Positions 1 to 8,746 of a DNA stretch of 64,000 nt are shown here, one piece after another (position 1 is the first letter of the stretch; the number at the start of each line of letters is the position of its first letter). The stretch spans positions 91,029 through 155,028 of the forward strand of contig NZ_QICD01000003.1 of NCBI RefSeq assembly GCF_003726035.1, in the 5' to 3' direction. This DNA comes from Paraeggerthella hongkongensis. GTDB taxonomy: Bacteria > Actinomycetota > Coriobacteriia > Coriobacteriales > Eggerthellaceae. The position numbers and the translations under genes were made by a program. The notes under the pieces are model-generated. The model searched no databases. It was not told the origin of the DNA and worked only from the letters and a program-made list of their open reading frames with translations.

Positions 1-302
1 CGCCTGCTATTATCCTAGTTTGAGGACCAGCAAAACTCGTCCGTTTTGACACGGGCTCGCAAGGACGTGCGGACGGCGGCAGCAGGCGCGCGAAAACGCG
101 TGGGCGGCTCGTCGCGGGCGCACGAGCACGCGAAGGTGCGCGGCGCTAGCACGAAAATCTACCGGATACGCGAGCGGCCGGACGCGCGCGGACGCCCCGC
201 CGCCGTATGCTTCACGTGAATTTCCAGGCGAGCATCAGGAAATGATACAATCGGACTCTACTATTGACGCGATCTTCAACCTCGAATCTCGAAGGAGGAC
301 GC
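1..302. other. Intergenic region upstream of the dGTPase gene
   Basis: Apart from the repeat at 9-53, I see no gene. The stretch 60-200 is very GC-rich and gives no convincing ORF. TACAAT at 246-251 is a possible -10 box for the gene starting at 303, but no good -35 box accompanies it. Confidence 0.4.
9..53 (+). repeat. Dispersed element, copy 1 (CAAAAC-N6-GTTTTG core)
   Basis: The core CAAAACTCGTCCGTTTTG lies at 31-48 and is preceded by a conserved flank (ATTATCCTAGTTTGAGGACC at 9-28). The same arrangement recurs at 22439-22483 and, inverted, at 36604-36647. Shorter copies of the core are at 22339-22361 and 63862-63881. The core is a hyphenated palindrome: 6-nt arms with a 6-nt spacer. The function is unknown. 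Confidence 0.7.
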
Positions 303-1532
303 ATGAACGAACCAGCCTCCATCCCCTACCTTGCCCTCGACAAGGGCGTCGAGGCGGCCATCCTGTCCGACCGAGCCGCCGGAAGGCGGAACCCGCACGC
401 GTTCGACGACGCGGCCATCGCGCGCCGCGAGCCGAACCCGCATGACGAGGCAACCCTTACGCGCCCCGCCTTCGCGCGCGATATCGAGAAGATCATCAAC
501 GTGCCCGCCTACAACCGCTACGCGGACAAGACGCAGGTGTTCTCGTTCATCGAAAACGACGACATCTGCCGGCGCGGGCTGCACGTGCAGCTTGTCAGCC
601 GCATCGCGCGAAACATCGGCAGCCTGCTGGGCCTGAACTGCGACCTCATCGAGGCCATCGCGCTCGGCCACGACGTCGGGCACACGCCGTTCGGCCATGC
701 GGGCGAGCGGTTCCTCAACAAGTGCTACCACGCGCGAACCGGTCGCTACTTCAACCACAACGTCCACTCCGTGCGCGTGCTCGACCAGCTGTATCGGCGA
801 AACGTCAGCCTGCAGACGCTCGACGGCGTGCTCTGCCACAATGGGGAATTCGCTCAGCAGGTGCTGCGCATGGGCGATACTGCTACGTTTTCCCAGCTAG
901 ACAACCTCGTAGAAGCCTGCAACGCCGACGAGGCAACTATCAAGACGCTGCGACCGTCCACGCTGGAAGGATGCGTCGTGCGCGTGAGCGACATGATCGC
1001 CTACGTGGGAAAGGATCGCGCGGACGCCATCGACATGGGCGTGATCGATTCCCTTGACGTGTTCGACAGCACGGTCATCGGCCGCGACAACGCCCGCATC
1101 ATCAACAACCTGACCGTAGACATCGTGAACAACAGCTACGGATCCGACCGCATCGCCATGAGCGAAAACGTGTTCGCCGACCTCAAGCGAGCAAAACGCC
1201 AGAATTACGAGATCATCTACGAACGCGAGGGCATGGTCTTTGGAGCGGGAAACGTGGTTGAGGAGATGTTCGCGGAGCTGTACGATCGCCTGCTGAGCGA
1301 CCTCAAGGCAGGAGACGAATCGTCGCCCGTGTTCAAGCACCACGTCTCGAACCTTGCAGCGAAATCTCGCACAGTATCGGCCGAGGAATACCTAGCCACG
1401 GAGCCCAACCAAATCGTCGTGGACTACATGGCCTCGATGACCGACAGCTACTTCACGGCCTTGCATGCGCATCTGTTCCCCAACAGCGACAAACTGGTTT
1501 TCGGGCGCGACTACTGCGCCGACTTGAGCTGA
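303..1532 (+). CDS. HD-domain deoxyguanosinetriphosphate triphosphohydrolase-like protein
   Basis: The 409-residue product belongs to the HD superfamily, dGTPase branch. These enzymes hydrolyse a dNTP to the deoxynucleoside and tripolyphosphate in the cytoplasm, and so help control dNTP pools. The metal-binding pattern is visible: His94 in RGLHVQLVSR, the HD pair in GHDVGHTPFGH (residues 122-132), and a further His in FNHNVHSVR. The ATG at 303 was chosen because AGGAGG at 291-296 stands just upstream. A longer reading from TTG 264 has no such site. The YfcE-like gene starts 16 nt after the stop, so the two are probably cotranscribed. The true substrate cannot be read from sequence, because this family includes enzymes with broad dNTP preference. 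Confidence 0.85.
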   Translation: MNEPASIPYLALDKGVEAAILSDRAAGRRNPHAFDDAAIARREPNPHDEATLTRPAFARDIEKIINVPAYNRYADKTQVFSFIENDDICRRGLHVQLVSRIARNIGSLLGLNCDLIEAIALGHDVGHTPFGHAGERFLNKCYHARTGRYFNHNVHSVRVLDQLYRRNVSLQTLDGVLCHNGEFAQQVLRMGDTATFSQLDNLVEACNADEATIKTLRPSTLEGCVVRVSDMIAYVGKDRADAIDMGVIDSLDVFDSTVIGRDNARIINNLTVDIVNNSYGSDRIAMSENVFADLKRAKRQNYEIIYEREGMVFGAGNVVEEMFAELYDRLLSDLKAGDESSPVFKHHVSNLAAKSRTVSAEEYLATEPNQIVVDYMASMTDSYFTALHAHLFPNSDKLVFGRDYCADLS

Positions 1533-1548
1533 ATCGAAAGGACGCCCC

Positions 1549-2094
1549 ATGAAGCTTGTCATCGCATCCGATCTGCACGGTTCGGCCGCCGCCGTGCGAA
1601 CGCTTGCCACGCGCATTGAAGAGGAGGCGCCGGATCGCATCGTTTTGCTGGGAGATCTCCTCTACCACGGGCCCCGCAACGACCTGCCGCAAGGCTACGC
1701 GCCCAAAGAGGCGCTTGCCATACTGAACGGGATGGCGGATTCCATCGTAGCCGTGCGCGGAAACTGCGATGCGGAAGTCGACCAGATGGTGCTCGATTTT
1801 CCCTGTATGGCCGACTATGCGCTGATCGAAGCAGATGGGCGTCTGCTGTACTGCACGCACGGCCACCTGCCCGGAAAATCCCCCGACGACGCTCCGGCGC
1901 TGCCGAAGGGATCGGCGTTCCTTTCGGGCCACACGCACGCCAAAACCCTCGAGGAACGCAACGGGGTGCTGTTCGTCAATCCCGGCAGCACCTCTATTCC
2001 CAAAGACGGAAGCGCCAGCTACGCCGTATACGATCAGGGGAAGTTCACGCTCAAAAGCCTCGAGGGGGAAACGATCCGCGAGCAACGCCGGTAA
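1549..2094 (+). CDS. yfcE: YfcE-like metallophosphodiesterase
   Basis: The 181-residue protein is a calcineurin-like phosphoesterase of the YfcE/MJ0936 group, which hydrolyses phosphodiesters using a two-metal centre. All the expected blocks are present: SDLHG near the N-terminus, LLGDLLYHGPRND, VRGNCD, THGH, and SGHTH followed by NPGSTS. The length is normal for the family (about 180). It follows the dGTPase-like gene by 16 nt with a GAAAGGA ribosome site, which suggests one transcript. It converges on the ABC transporter gene at 2182. Between the two, a weak inverted repeat (2109-2118 with 2159-2168) may serve as a terminator. The physiological substrate is not known for this family. Confidence 0.88.
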   Translation: MKLVIASDLHGSAAAVRTLATRIEEEAPDRIVLLGDLLYHGPRNDLPQGYAPKEALAILNGMADSIVAVRGNCDAEVDQMVLDFPCMADYALIEADGRLLYCTHGHLPGKSPDDAPALPKGSAFLSGHTHAKTLEERNGVLFVNPGSTSIPKDGSASYAVYDQGKFTLKSLEGETIREQRR

Positions 2095-2181
2095 ACCGAC
2101 AAGGCAGAAGGCGAAGCGAGAGACGGCGCGGCGCGCAACCCCGGCAGCGCCCGCATCCCGCTTCGCCTCGCACTCCGCCCG

Positions 2182-5100
2182 TTACGACACTCGACCTCGA
2201 TCCACCGTGTACGTCGCGTCGGCCACCGAAGCCGTCGATGCACGGTGGCTCACCAGCACGATGGTCTTTCCCTCGCGGCCGTCAAGCAGCGCTTTGAGCA
2301 CAGCCGCTTCGTTCAAGCTGTCAAGGTTCGACGTCGGCTCGTCCAACAGCACGAACGGCGCATCGTGCAAAAACACGCGCGCCAGGCCGATGCGCTGGCG
2401 CTCGCCTCCTGACAGCGTATCGCCCAATTCGCCTACCGGCGTATCCAAACCCTGGGGAAGCCGCTCGACCAGGCTGGTCAACGACGCTTTGTCGCATGCC
2501 GCTTGCAGTTCGTCCTCCGTCGCATCCGGCTTCGCAAGCATGATGTTGTCCCGCACGGAGCCTGCGAACAGGTGGGTTTCCTGGGTCATGTAGCCCTGCA
2601 GCGCACGCAGGCTTTCCGTGTTCACGCGGCGCACGTCGGTGCCGGACACCTCCACCACGCCGCGGGTCGCATCCCAAAAGCGCATGAACAGCTTGCACAG
2701 GGTCGACTTGCCCGATCCGCTCCTGCCGGCCAAGTGCACGATCGATCCCGGCTCGATGCGCACGTCCACGTTGTCGAGCACCGCGACGTCTCCGTAGGAA
2801 AAGTCCACGCCACGAGCGCTTGCGCCCAAGAACTCCGACACGTCCGCACCGTCGAGCACGTCGTCGGTCTGAGGACGCTCGTCCAAAAGATCGAGAACCC
2901 GCGCGCCGCTGGCCAGCGTCTGCTGCAGCGTCGAGCCCAGGTTCGCCACCGCGATCACCGGCCCGAACGACGACATGAGCGCAGACGAGGCGACGATGGC
3001 GGCACCCGGAGAGAGCTGGCCCTTCGCCACCAGCGTACCCGCAGCCAGCACCATGACAACGTCGAGCGCCAGCACAAGCGCGTTCACGCCCGCCAAAGCG
3101 ACCGAAGCGCGCCCCTTGAGGCGAACCTCATCGCACTCCAACAGCTTCGTGCGCTCAGCCAGCTCGCGCACGCGATCGCCCGCCCGCCCGAACTGGAGCG
3201 TTTCGCGCAGTCCGCGCAAGCTGTCCAGCACGAACGCGTTCATCGACCCCAGCCCCTCGCGCACCGCCTGACCGCTTTCTCCGGCGGCGAGCGACGACAC
3301 GAACGGAGCCACGACGCCCACCAGCGCATACGAAGCCAAAGCCAAAACGCCCAGCAACGGCGAGAACCAGCCGATGAACGCCGCCATGCCCAAGGACACC
3401 AGCAGCGCGATCAGCGCAGGCGACAGCGTATGCGCGTAGAAAACCTCCAGGAGCTCGATGTCCGACGTGACAAGCGACACAAGATCGCCTTTGTCGCGGC
3501 CCTCGAGCTTCGCCGGCGCCAGACGTCGCAGCGCAGCGAACACCTTGTCGCGCACGAGCGCAAGCAGCTTGAAAGCAAGATAGTGGTTGCACAACTGCTC
3601 GCCGTAACGCAAAGGGCCGCGCGCAACGCCGCACACCGCCACCAGGACCAACGCCGTCCCAAGCCCCACGCCCTGCGGCAGCCCCGCCGCATCGGCCAGC
3701 GCGAACGCAGCCAGAACCGTAAGGAAAATGGCAGCGCCGAAGCCCAGCACGCCCAGCACCGCCGCCAGCACCATCCACGGAAGCAGCGGTTTCACCAGGC
3801 CCACAAGCCGCATCATCACGGCCAGGTGAGAACGGCGCGGCGCAGTTGCGAACGAAGAAGCGGCCGATGACGGCGTATCTTCCGCACTCGAGGGCGTTGC
3901 TTCCCCGCCTTCGGCATCGCCCGCACCGTCATCCCCGTTCGCACGCGAAGCTTCGCCTTCGCTCGCGCTGGCGAACCTCTCCAATGAAATCTGCTGGCGC
4001 CACAAACGTGCGAACGCGCCGTCACGCGCCAGCAGTTCGCCGCATGCGCCCGATTCGGACACGCGGCCATCGTCGAGGACGTAGATGCGGTCGGCCGACG
4101 CCACGGCGGACAGCCGGTGCGTGATCATGATGACGGTTTTTTCGCGCGCAAGGGCATGCACCACGTGCACGATGGCGCGCTCGCTTTCGGCATCGACGTT
4201 CGACGTCGCCTCGTCGAACACGTACACGGGCGTATCGTGCAGAAGGGCGCGCGCCAAAGCCAAGCGCTGCCGCTGCCCGCCGGAGAAGTTCGATCCCTGC
4301 TCGGCTACAGGAGCGTCGAGCCCACCCGCCGCGCGCACGAACCCGTCGGCTCGACAACGCTCGAGCACCGCCCACATTTCAGCATCGCTTGCCTGCGGGT
4401 CGGCCATGAGCAGGTTCGATCGCACGGATCCTTTGAACAGGTAGCTTGCATACGAAACCACGGTCACGGTGCGCGCCGCCGATGCTTGCGACACGCAGCC
4501 GAGCGGCACCCCGGCCAGCTCGACCTCCCCGGTGAATCCCGCGTTGCGTCCGCACAGAACGCCCGCGAGCGTCGACTTGCCCGATCCGCTTTCTCCCACG
4601 ATGCCCGTGAACGACCCTGCTGGAGCGTCGAAATCCACGTCCGAGAGAACCGTTCGCTCGCCGTCGTACGAATACCCCACGCGACGGCATGTCACGCCCG
4701 CCTGTTCCGATTCGACGACCCGCGACCCTCGAGCCGTCTCCGGCGCATCCAGAATGGAGAACATCTTGTCGGCGGCGGCCATGCCGTTCATCGCCGTATG
4801 GAAGAACGACCCCAAGGTGCGCAACGGAATGAAGAACTCGGCCGACAGGAAGATCACCGAAAACGCCGCGAATAACGGAATCTCCCCGTTCGCGAACTGC
4901 ACGAGCGCAACCACGATGCCCACCGCCGCGCCGCCGTACGCGAACACGTCCATCACCGTAACCGAATTGAGCTGCATGCGCAGAAGGCGCATGGTAGCGC
5001 GGCGAAACGTCTCGGCTTCGTCGTTCATCAAGCGATGACGCTCCTCATCGGCCCGGTATATCTTGAGCGTGGTCAGCCCCTGCAAGTTCTCCAAGAACGA

Positions 5101-5697
5101 TTCGCCCAGATCAGTGTACGCGCCCCAGTACTGGCGCATGGCGCGCTTGGCGATCCTCTGCACCGCGACGATGGAAAGCGGGATCAGCGGCACGCATGCA
5201 AGCAAGGCCGATGCAGCGGGAAGGCTCAACGGCGCCAAGCAGGCGAACAGCGTGAGCGGTGCCAGAACAGCATAGACCAGCTGGGGAACGTACTGCCCGA
5301 AATAGCTTTCAAGCTGCTCGCAGCCCTCCACGCTCACCTGGACCGCTTCGGCAGTGGACACGCGCTCGGAGTACGCAGGTCCCATGCGCACCAGCTTCTC
5401 GTACACCTGCTGGCGCACCTCGCGCTTGGCGGCCTGCGCAGCGGCAAGCCCGCAACGCTGCGCGCCGGCCAAACACGCCATCCGCACCGCGATGGCGGCG
5501 GCTCCCGCGCATCCCAGGCCGATCAGCCAAGAACCCAGATCCTTCACGCCCTCGAACCACGCTTGCACGAACAAGCCGATGAACACCATAAGCGCCACGT
5601 TCGCAGTAAGGGCCGCCCACTGCAGCGCGACGTTGACGACAATGGGCCCGCGCGCGGCGGGCACCATACGCAAAAGACGCATGCTGAACACGAACAT
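2182..5697 (-). CDS. cydDC: Fused CydD-CydC-type ABC exporter (thiol/heme-related)
   Basis: This 1171-residue protein joins two complete ABC half-exporters, each with a six-helix membrane domain and an ATPase domain. The first Walker A is GESGSGKST at residues 368-376 with signature SGGQRQRLALARA. The second is GRSGSGKST near residue 990 with signature LSGGERQRIGLARV. The two halves are linked by a low-complexity Ala/Ser/Glu stretch. In CydDC systems the transporter exports reduced thiols such as cysteine or glutathione, or moves heme, and supports assembly of cytochrome bd. The fused arrangement occurs in several Gram-positive lineages. No cydAB lies in the window, so the assignment rests on sequence style and a generic lipid or drug exporter is not excluded. 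The start ATG directly abuts the TAG of the DUF454 gene, with GAAAGG just upstream. Confidence 0.65.
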   Translation of the reverse strand: MFVFSMRLLRMVPAARGPIVVNVALQWAALTANVALMVFIGLFVQAWFEGVKDLGSWLIGLGCAGAAAIAVRMACLAGAQRCGLAAAQAAKREVRQQVYEKLVRMGPAYSERVSTAEAVQVSVEGCEQLESYFGQYVPQLVYAVLAPLTLFACLAPLSLPAASALLACVPLIPLSIVAVQRIAKRAMRQYWGAYTDLGESFLENLQGLTTLKIYRADEERHRLMNDEAETFRRATMRLLRMQLNSVTVMDVFAYGGAAVGIVVALVQFANGEIPLFAAFSVIFLSAEFFIPLRTLGSFFHTAMNGMAAADKMFSILDAPETARGSRVVESEQAGVTCRRVGYSYDGERTVLSDVDFDAPAGSFTGIVGESGSGKSTLAGVLCGRNAGFTGEVELAGVPLGCVSQASAARTVTVVSYASYLFKGSVRSNLLMADPQASDAEMWAVLERCRADGFVRAAGGLDAPVAEQGSNFSGGQRQRLALARALLHDTPVYVFDEATSNVDAESERAIVHVVHALAREKTVIMITHRLSAVASADRIYVLDDGRVSESGACGELLARDGAFARLWRQQISLERFASASEGEASRANGDDGAGDAEGGEATPSSAEDTPSSAASSFATAPRRSHLAVMMRLVGLVKPLLPWMVLAAVLGVLGFGAAIFLTVLAAFALADAAGLPQGVGLGTALVLVAVCGVARGPLRYGEQLCNHYLAFKLLALVRDKVFAALRRLAPAKLEGRDKGDLVSLVTSDIELLEVFYAHTLSPALIALLVSLGMAAFIGWFSPLLGVLALASYALVGVVAPFVSSLAAGESGQAVREGLGSMNAFVLDSLRGLRETLQFGRAGDRVRELAERTKLLECDEVRLKGRASVALAGVNALVLALDVVMVLAAGTLVAKGQLSPGAAIVASSALMSSFGPVIAVANLGSTLQQTLASGARVLDLLDERPQTDDVLDGADVSEFLGASARGVDFSYGDVAVLDNVDVRIEPGSIVHLAGRSGSGKSTLCKLFMRFWDATRGVVEVSGTDVRRVNTESLRALQGYMTQETHLFAGSVRDNIMLAKPDATEDELQAACDKASLTSLVERLPQGLDTPVGELGDTLSGGERQRIGLARVFLHDAPFVLLDEPTSNLDSLNEAAVLKALLDGREGKTIVLVSHRASTASVADATYTVDRGRVS

Positions 5698-6141
5698 CTA
5701 CCTTTCAGTCGACTCGACGGGTCGCGACGGCGCATCGACGTTCGACGGCGCCGCAGGGGACGGCCGGTCGGTCTTGACCACAAACCCGAAATACACGATA
5801 TGCGCGATCCACACCACAGCCACCACGATGCGGCCGACCGGCACGTTGGCCATGAGCGCGAACGAAACCCCCAGCACGACGGTAAGCGGGCCGAGCAGCA
5901 GGAGCTTCGCCTTGACGGTCATCGTGCGCTTGGTGGCGTACCCTTCGACAACCGAGCGGTAAAGCCTGGTCGAGCGGAACCACGCATTCACCCGATCCGA
6001 GCTGCGAGCGAAACAAAACGCTGCCAGAAGCAAAAACGGAGTCGTCGGCAGAATCGGGACCACAGCACCAAGCGCGCCCAAGCCGAAGCTCGCAAGCCCC
6101 CCGAAGGCCCATAACCGTTGTCCGATCCTGCGTTTCTTCAT
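5698..6141 (-). CDS. YbaN/DUF454 family small membrane protein
   Basis: The 147-residue protein has about four predicted membrane segments: residues 12-32 and 34-48 near the N-terminus, and two in the second half (LLLLGPLTVVLGVSFALM and IVVAVVWIAHIVYFGFVV). Between them lies the typical DUF454 stretch LYRSVVEGYATKRTMTVKAK. The role of the family is unknown. The start at 6141 (MKKRRIG) has GAAGGA upstream. A reading from 6165 adds eight residues but has no ribosome site. The stop codon is immediately followed by the ATG of the CydDC-like gene, so the two are probably translated from one mRNA. A second frame of the same length over this region is a shadow. Confidence 0.75.
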   Translation of the reverse strand: MKKRRIGQRLWAFGGLASFGLGALGAVVPILPTTPFLLLAAFCFARSSDRVNAWFRSTRLYRSVVEGYATKRTMTVKAKLLLLGPLTVVLGVSFALMANVPVGRIVVAVVWIAHIVYFGFVVKTDRPSPAAPSNVDAPSRPVESTER

Positions 6142-6282
6142 AGACGAGCATCCTTCGCATCGCACCGACCACGTCGCCCGAAGCCGGACGACCCTTTGTT
6201 ATCCAAAACTAACATAGATAGGATACGAGACGACCGCCATATTGTAAACCTTGGCTAATTTTCTCAACCAAAGCAGGTATCC

Positions 6283-6366
6283 GATGAGACGAAGGGACGG
6301 GGTCAATGACTCATTTTCTGGCCTGCGGCTGAAAATGAGTCATTGACCCCGTCCCTTCGTCTCATC
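6283..6366. repeat. REP-like long hairpin, copy 1
   Basis: Two perfectly complementary 36-nt arms (6283-6318 and 6331-6366) enclose a 12-nt loop. The left arm begins GATGAGACGAAGGGACGGGG. An almost identical hairpin lies at 24934-25015, with one loop base different. Both copies sit in a spacer just beyond the 3' end of a gene. The size and sharp edges resemble REP/MITE-type repeats that are moved by Y1 (RAYT) transposases; that is an inference. Confidence 0.85.
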
Positions 6367-6400
6367 AAAAAAATGCTGCGCCCCTGAAGAGGCGCAGCAT
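6367..6400 (-). terminator. Rho-independent terminator of the nhaC-like gene
   Basis: The stem ATGCTGCGCC (6373-6382) pairs with GGCGCAGCAT (6391-6400). Read on the minus strand it is followed by seven T residues (6366-6373 region). It lies 28 nt past the stop codon of the antiporter gene and directly borders the REP-like hairpin. Confidence 0.85.
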
Positions 6401-6428
6401 CGCAAAACACATGAAGCAAACGGCTGCC

Positions 6429-7748
6429 TTACGCGTTCTCGACCTTCTTTTCGGGCACCAGGAAGATGAACACAAGCGAACTGATCAACAGCAGGAACGG
6501 ATAGAACAAAAACGGAATGATCTGGAACGCCGACAGCGCATATCCCAGTTCAGCCGTAGCCGAAACGGCCACGAGCATCTGCGCACCGTACGGGATAACC
6601 CCCTGGAACACGCAAGAGAACGTGTCCAGAATGGACGCGGTCTTGCGCGGCGTGATGTCGTAGGTCTTCGCCATGTCGGCCGCGATGGGGTTGGCCATAA
6701 CGATGGCAACCGTGTTGTTCGCCGTGGCGACGTCCATAGCGCCTACCAGCAAACCCATGCCCAGCTGGCCGCCCTTCTTGCTCTTGAACAGGCTTTTGAT
6801 GCCGTTCAGCAAAGCGGTGAAGCCGCCGTACTCGCGAATGAGGGCGCAAATCGCGCTTACCAGCACGGCCACCATGGTGGTCTCGAACATGCCGGCGGCG
6901 CCCGAACCCATGTTGGCCAGCAGGTCGGTGGGAGCGGTCGCCCCGGTTGCCATCATGATGAAAGAGCCGGACACGATGCCCAGCAGCAGCACGATGAACA
7001 CGTTGATGCCCACGATGCCGCCGATCAGCACGATCAGGTACGGGACAAGCTGGATCAGATCGTACTCATGATGCACGGTCCCGCTGATGTCGGCGCCCAG
7101 CGACAGCACCAAGATGATGACCAGCGTCGCAATGGCGGCAGGCAGGGCGATCTTGAAGTTCTCGCGGAACTTGTCCTTCATCTGGCAACCTTGGCCCTGG
7201 CATGCCGCGATGGTGGTATCGGAAATGAACGAGAGGTTATCGCCGAACATCGCGCCGCCCATGACGCTGGCCACGCACAGGGGCATGTCAAACCCTGACG
7301 CAGCGGACACGGCCACGGCGATGGGCGTGATAAGCGTGATGGTACCCACCGACGTTCCCATGGACAGCGACACGAAACAGCTGACCACAAACAGAACAAC
7401 CACTGAATACTCAGCAGGGATAACGGAAAGCAGCAGGTAAGCGACGCTTTCCGCGCTATCGCGCCCGACGGTGCCCACAAATATGCCGGCAGCCATGAAG
7501 ATGAGGATCATGGTGACGATCGTCTTGTCCCCGATGCCGCGGCCCATGATGACAAGCTTGTCGTCGAAGGGAAGCTTGCGGTTTTGGAAGCAAGCAACCA
7601 TCAGCGCGATCAGGAAGATCACCACGATGGGGATGTTGTAGAACCCCATCGAAATGCCCAGAACGTACTCGAACAGCACGCCCAAGCCCAGATACAGTAC
7701 GAGGAACACCCCGATGGGCAGAAGCGCCTTCACGTTCCCCTTTTCCAT
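6429..7748 (-). CDS. nhaC: NhaC-family Na+/H+ antiporter
   Basis: The 439-residue polytopic membrane protein has the features of the NhaC family: SMGTSVGTITLITPIA, followed by GGAMFGDNLSFISDTT with the conserved Asp residues in a membrane re-entrant region, and GAMDVATANNTVAIV in the second half. Members exchange sodium for protons, and some exchange malate for lactate (MleN) or similar acids, so the transported ion pair is not fixed by sequence. The start MEKGNVK (7748) has GAAAGGGG upstream; the longer reading from 7775 does not. It appears to be a single-gene unit with its own terminator at 6367-6400. Confidence 0.85.
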   Translation of the reverse strand: MEKGNVKALLPIGVFLVLYLGLGVLFEYVLGISMGFYNIPIVVIFLIALMVACFQNRKLPFDDKLVIMGRGIGDKTIVTMILIFMAAGIFVGTVGRDSAESVAYLLLSVIPAEYSVVVLFVVSCFVSLSMGTSVGTITLITPIAVAVSAASGFDMPLCVASVMGGAMFGDNLSFISDTTIAACQGQGCQMKDKFRENFKIALPAAIATLVIILVLSLGADISGTVHHEYDLIQLVPYLIVLIGGIVGINVFIVLLLGIVSGSFIMMATGATAPTDLLANMGSGAAGMFETTMVAVLVSAICALIREYGGFTALLNGIKSLFKSKKGGQLGMGLLVGAMDVATANNTVAIVMANPIAADMAKTYDITPRKTASILDTFSCVFQGVIPYGAQMLVAVSATAELGYALSAFQIIPFLFYPFLLLISSLVFIFLVPEKKVENA

Positions 7749-7790
7749 GCACGAACCCCTTTCCAATTGGAACAATCCGCTTATTGTACC

Positions 7791-8600
7791 CTAGCAACGC
7801 CGATTCAGGCCGTGCAATATCCCCAAACCGCGCAAGGTCAAGTGCTCGTCGGCGCAGGTCACGCGCTGCGAAAGCGCCGCCATCGCCTGTGCGTCCTCGC
7901 CCGTGGCAACAACAGTCGTCCGATACCCCAGCTCGCGCCACACGGCATCCACCAACCCGTCGATGCGCGCGACTTCGCCCATGACCACGCCGGCCTGCAT
8001 GGCTTCGCGCGTGTTCTTCCCGATCACCGACGCCGGCGTGCGAAGATCCACAACCGCCAGCTGGGCAGCCGCATCCGACACCGCCCGTGCAGAAAGCTTC
8101 AGGCCCGGAGCGATGATGCCGCCTACGAACACGCCGTCAGCATCAACTACCTCGAAGTTAGTCGTCGTACCCAAATCGACCACCAAAAACGGCGGCTCGT
8201 ACGCAGCCTTCGCGGCGGCAAGGTCGGCTACGCGATCAGCCCCCAGCTCGCCCGGATCGTTGTAGCGCATCTTGACCCCCGTCTTCAAACCGGGACCCAC
8301 CACGACCGGGCGCCTTCCCGTCAGGCTCTTCACGGCGGCAGTCCACGCGTCCGTCAAACCGGGAACCACCGACGCCACAATGCCGTCGTCAACGGAAACG
8401 GGATTGTCGAGCGTCGCCAGAAACGAGGATATCCGAACGCGAACCTCGTCGGCCGTCATGCGCTCGTACGTTGTAGCCGTCCAGGTAGCCGTCAGCTCGC
8501 CCGCTTCGAACAAGCCCAGATTGGTCACCGAATTCCCCACGTCAACAGCCAATACCGACTGAAACGCGCATATACGCTGCCCGGCTCGACCCTCGCTCAT
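7791..8600 (-). CDS. coaX: Type III pantothenate kinase
   Basis: The 269-residue cytoplasmic enzyme phosphorylates pantothenate, the first step of coenzyme A synthesis. The CoaX type belongs to the ASKHA fold. Its blocks are visible: AVDVGNSVTNLGLF (phosphate loop, usually DxGNT), GVKMRYNDPGELGADRVAD, VVDLGTTTNFEVVD and GGIIAPGLKLS. The length matches the family (about 255-270). The ATG at 8600 has GGAAGG eight bases upstream. It ends 42 nt before the start of the antiporter gene on the same strand, but that gene seems to have its own ribosome site. Cotranscription with the antiporter is possible. Confidence 0.92.
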   Translation of the reverse strand: MSEGRAGQRICAFQSVLAVDVGNSVTNLGLFEAGELTATWTATTYERMTADEVRVRISSFLATLDNPVSVDDGIVASVVPGLTDAWTAAVKSLTGRRPVVVGPGLKTGVKMRYNDPGELGADRVADLAAAKAAYEPPFLVVDLGTTTNFEVVDADGVFVGGIIAPGLKLSARAVSDAAAQLAVVDLRTPASVIGKNTREAMQAGVVMGEVARIDGLVDAVWRELGYRTTVVATGEDAQAMAALSQRVTCADEHLTLRGLGILHGLNRRC

Positions 8601-8746
8601 AGAAGCCGCCTTCCTTCATGAATTACACAATCACGCGAATTTAACGATACTCGTCGCGCGCCGCACCGATTATACTGTACGCGTCCGATCAGTAACCCGA
8701 CTTCCTAAAACGCAAGGGGAAGCGGATATACGAAAAGGAGAAGGAT

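Noticed and set aside
5705..6172. A second 155-codon minus-strand frame over the DUF454 gene
   Set aside because: It is out of frame with the hydrophobic, family-like reading and has no ribosome site.
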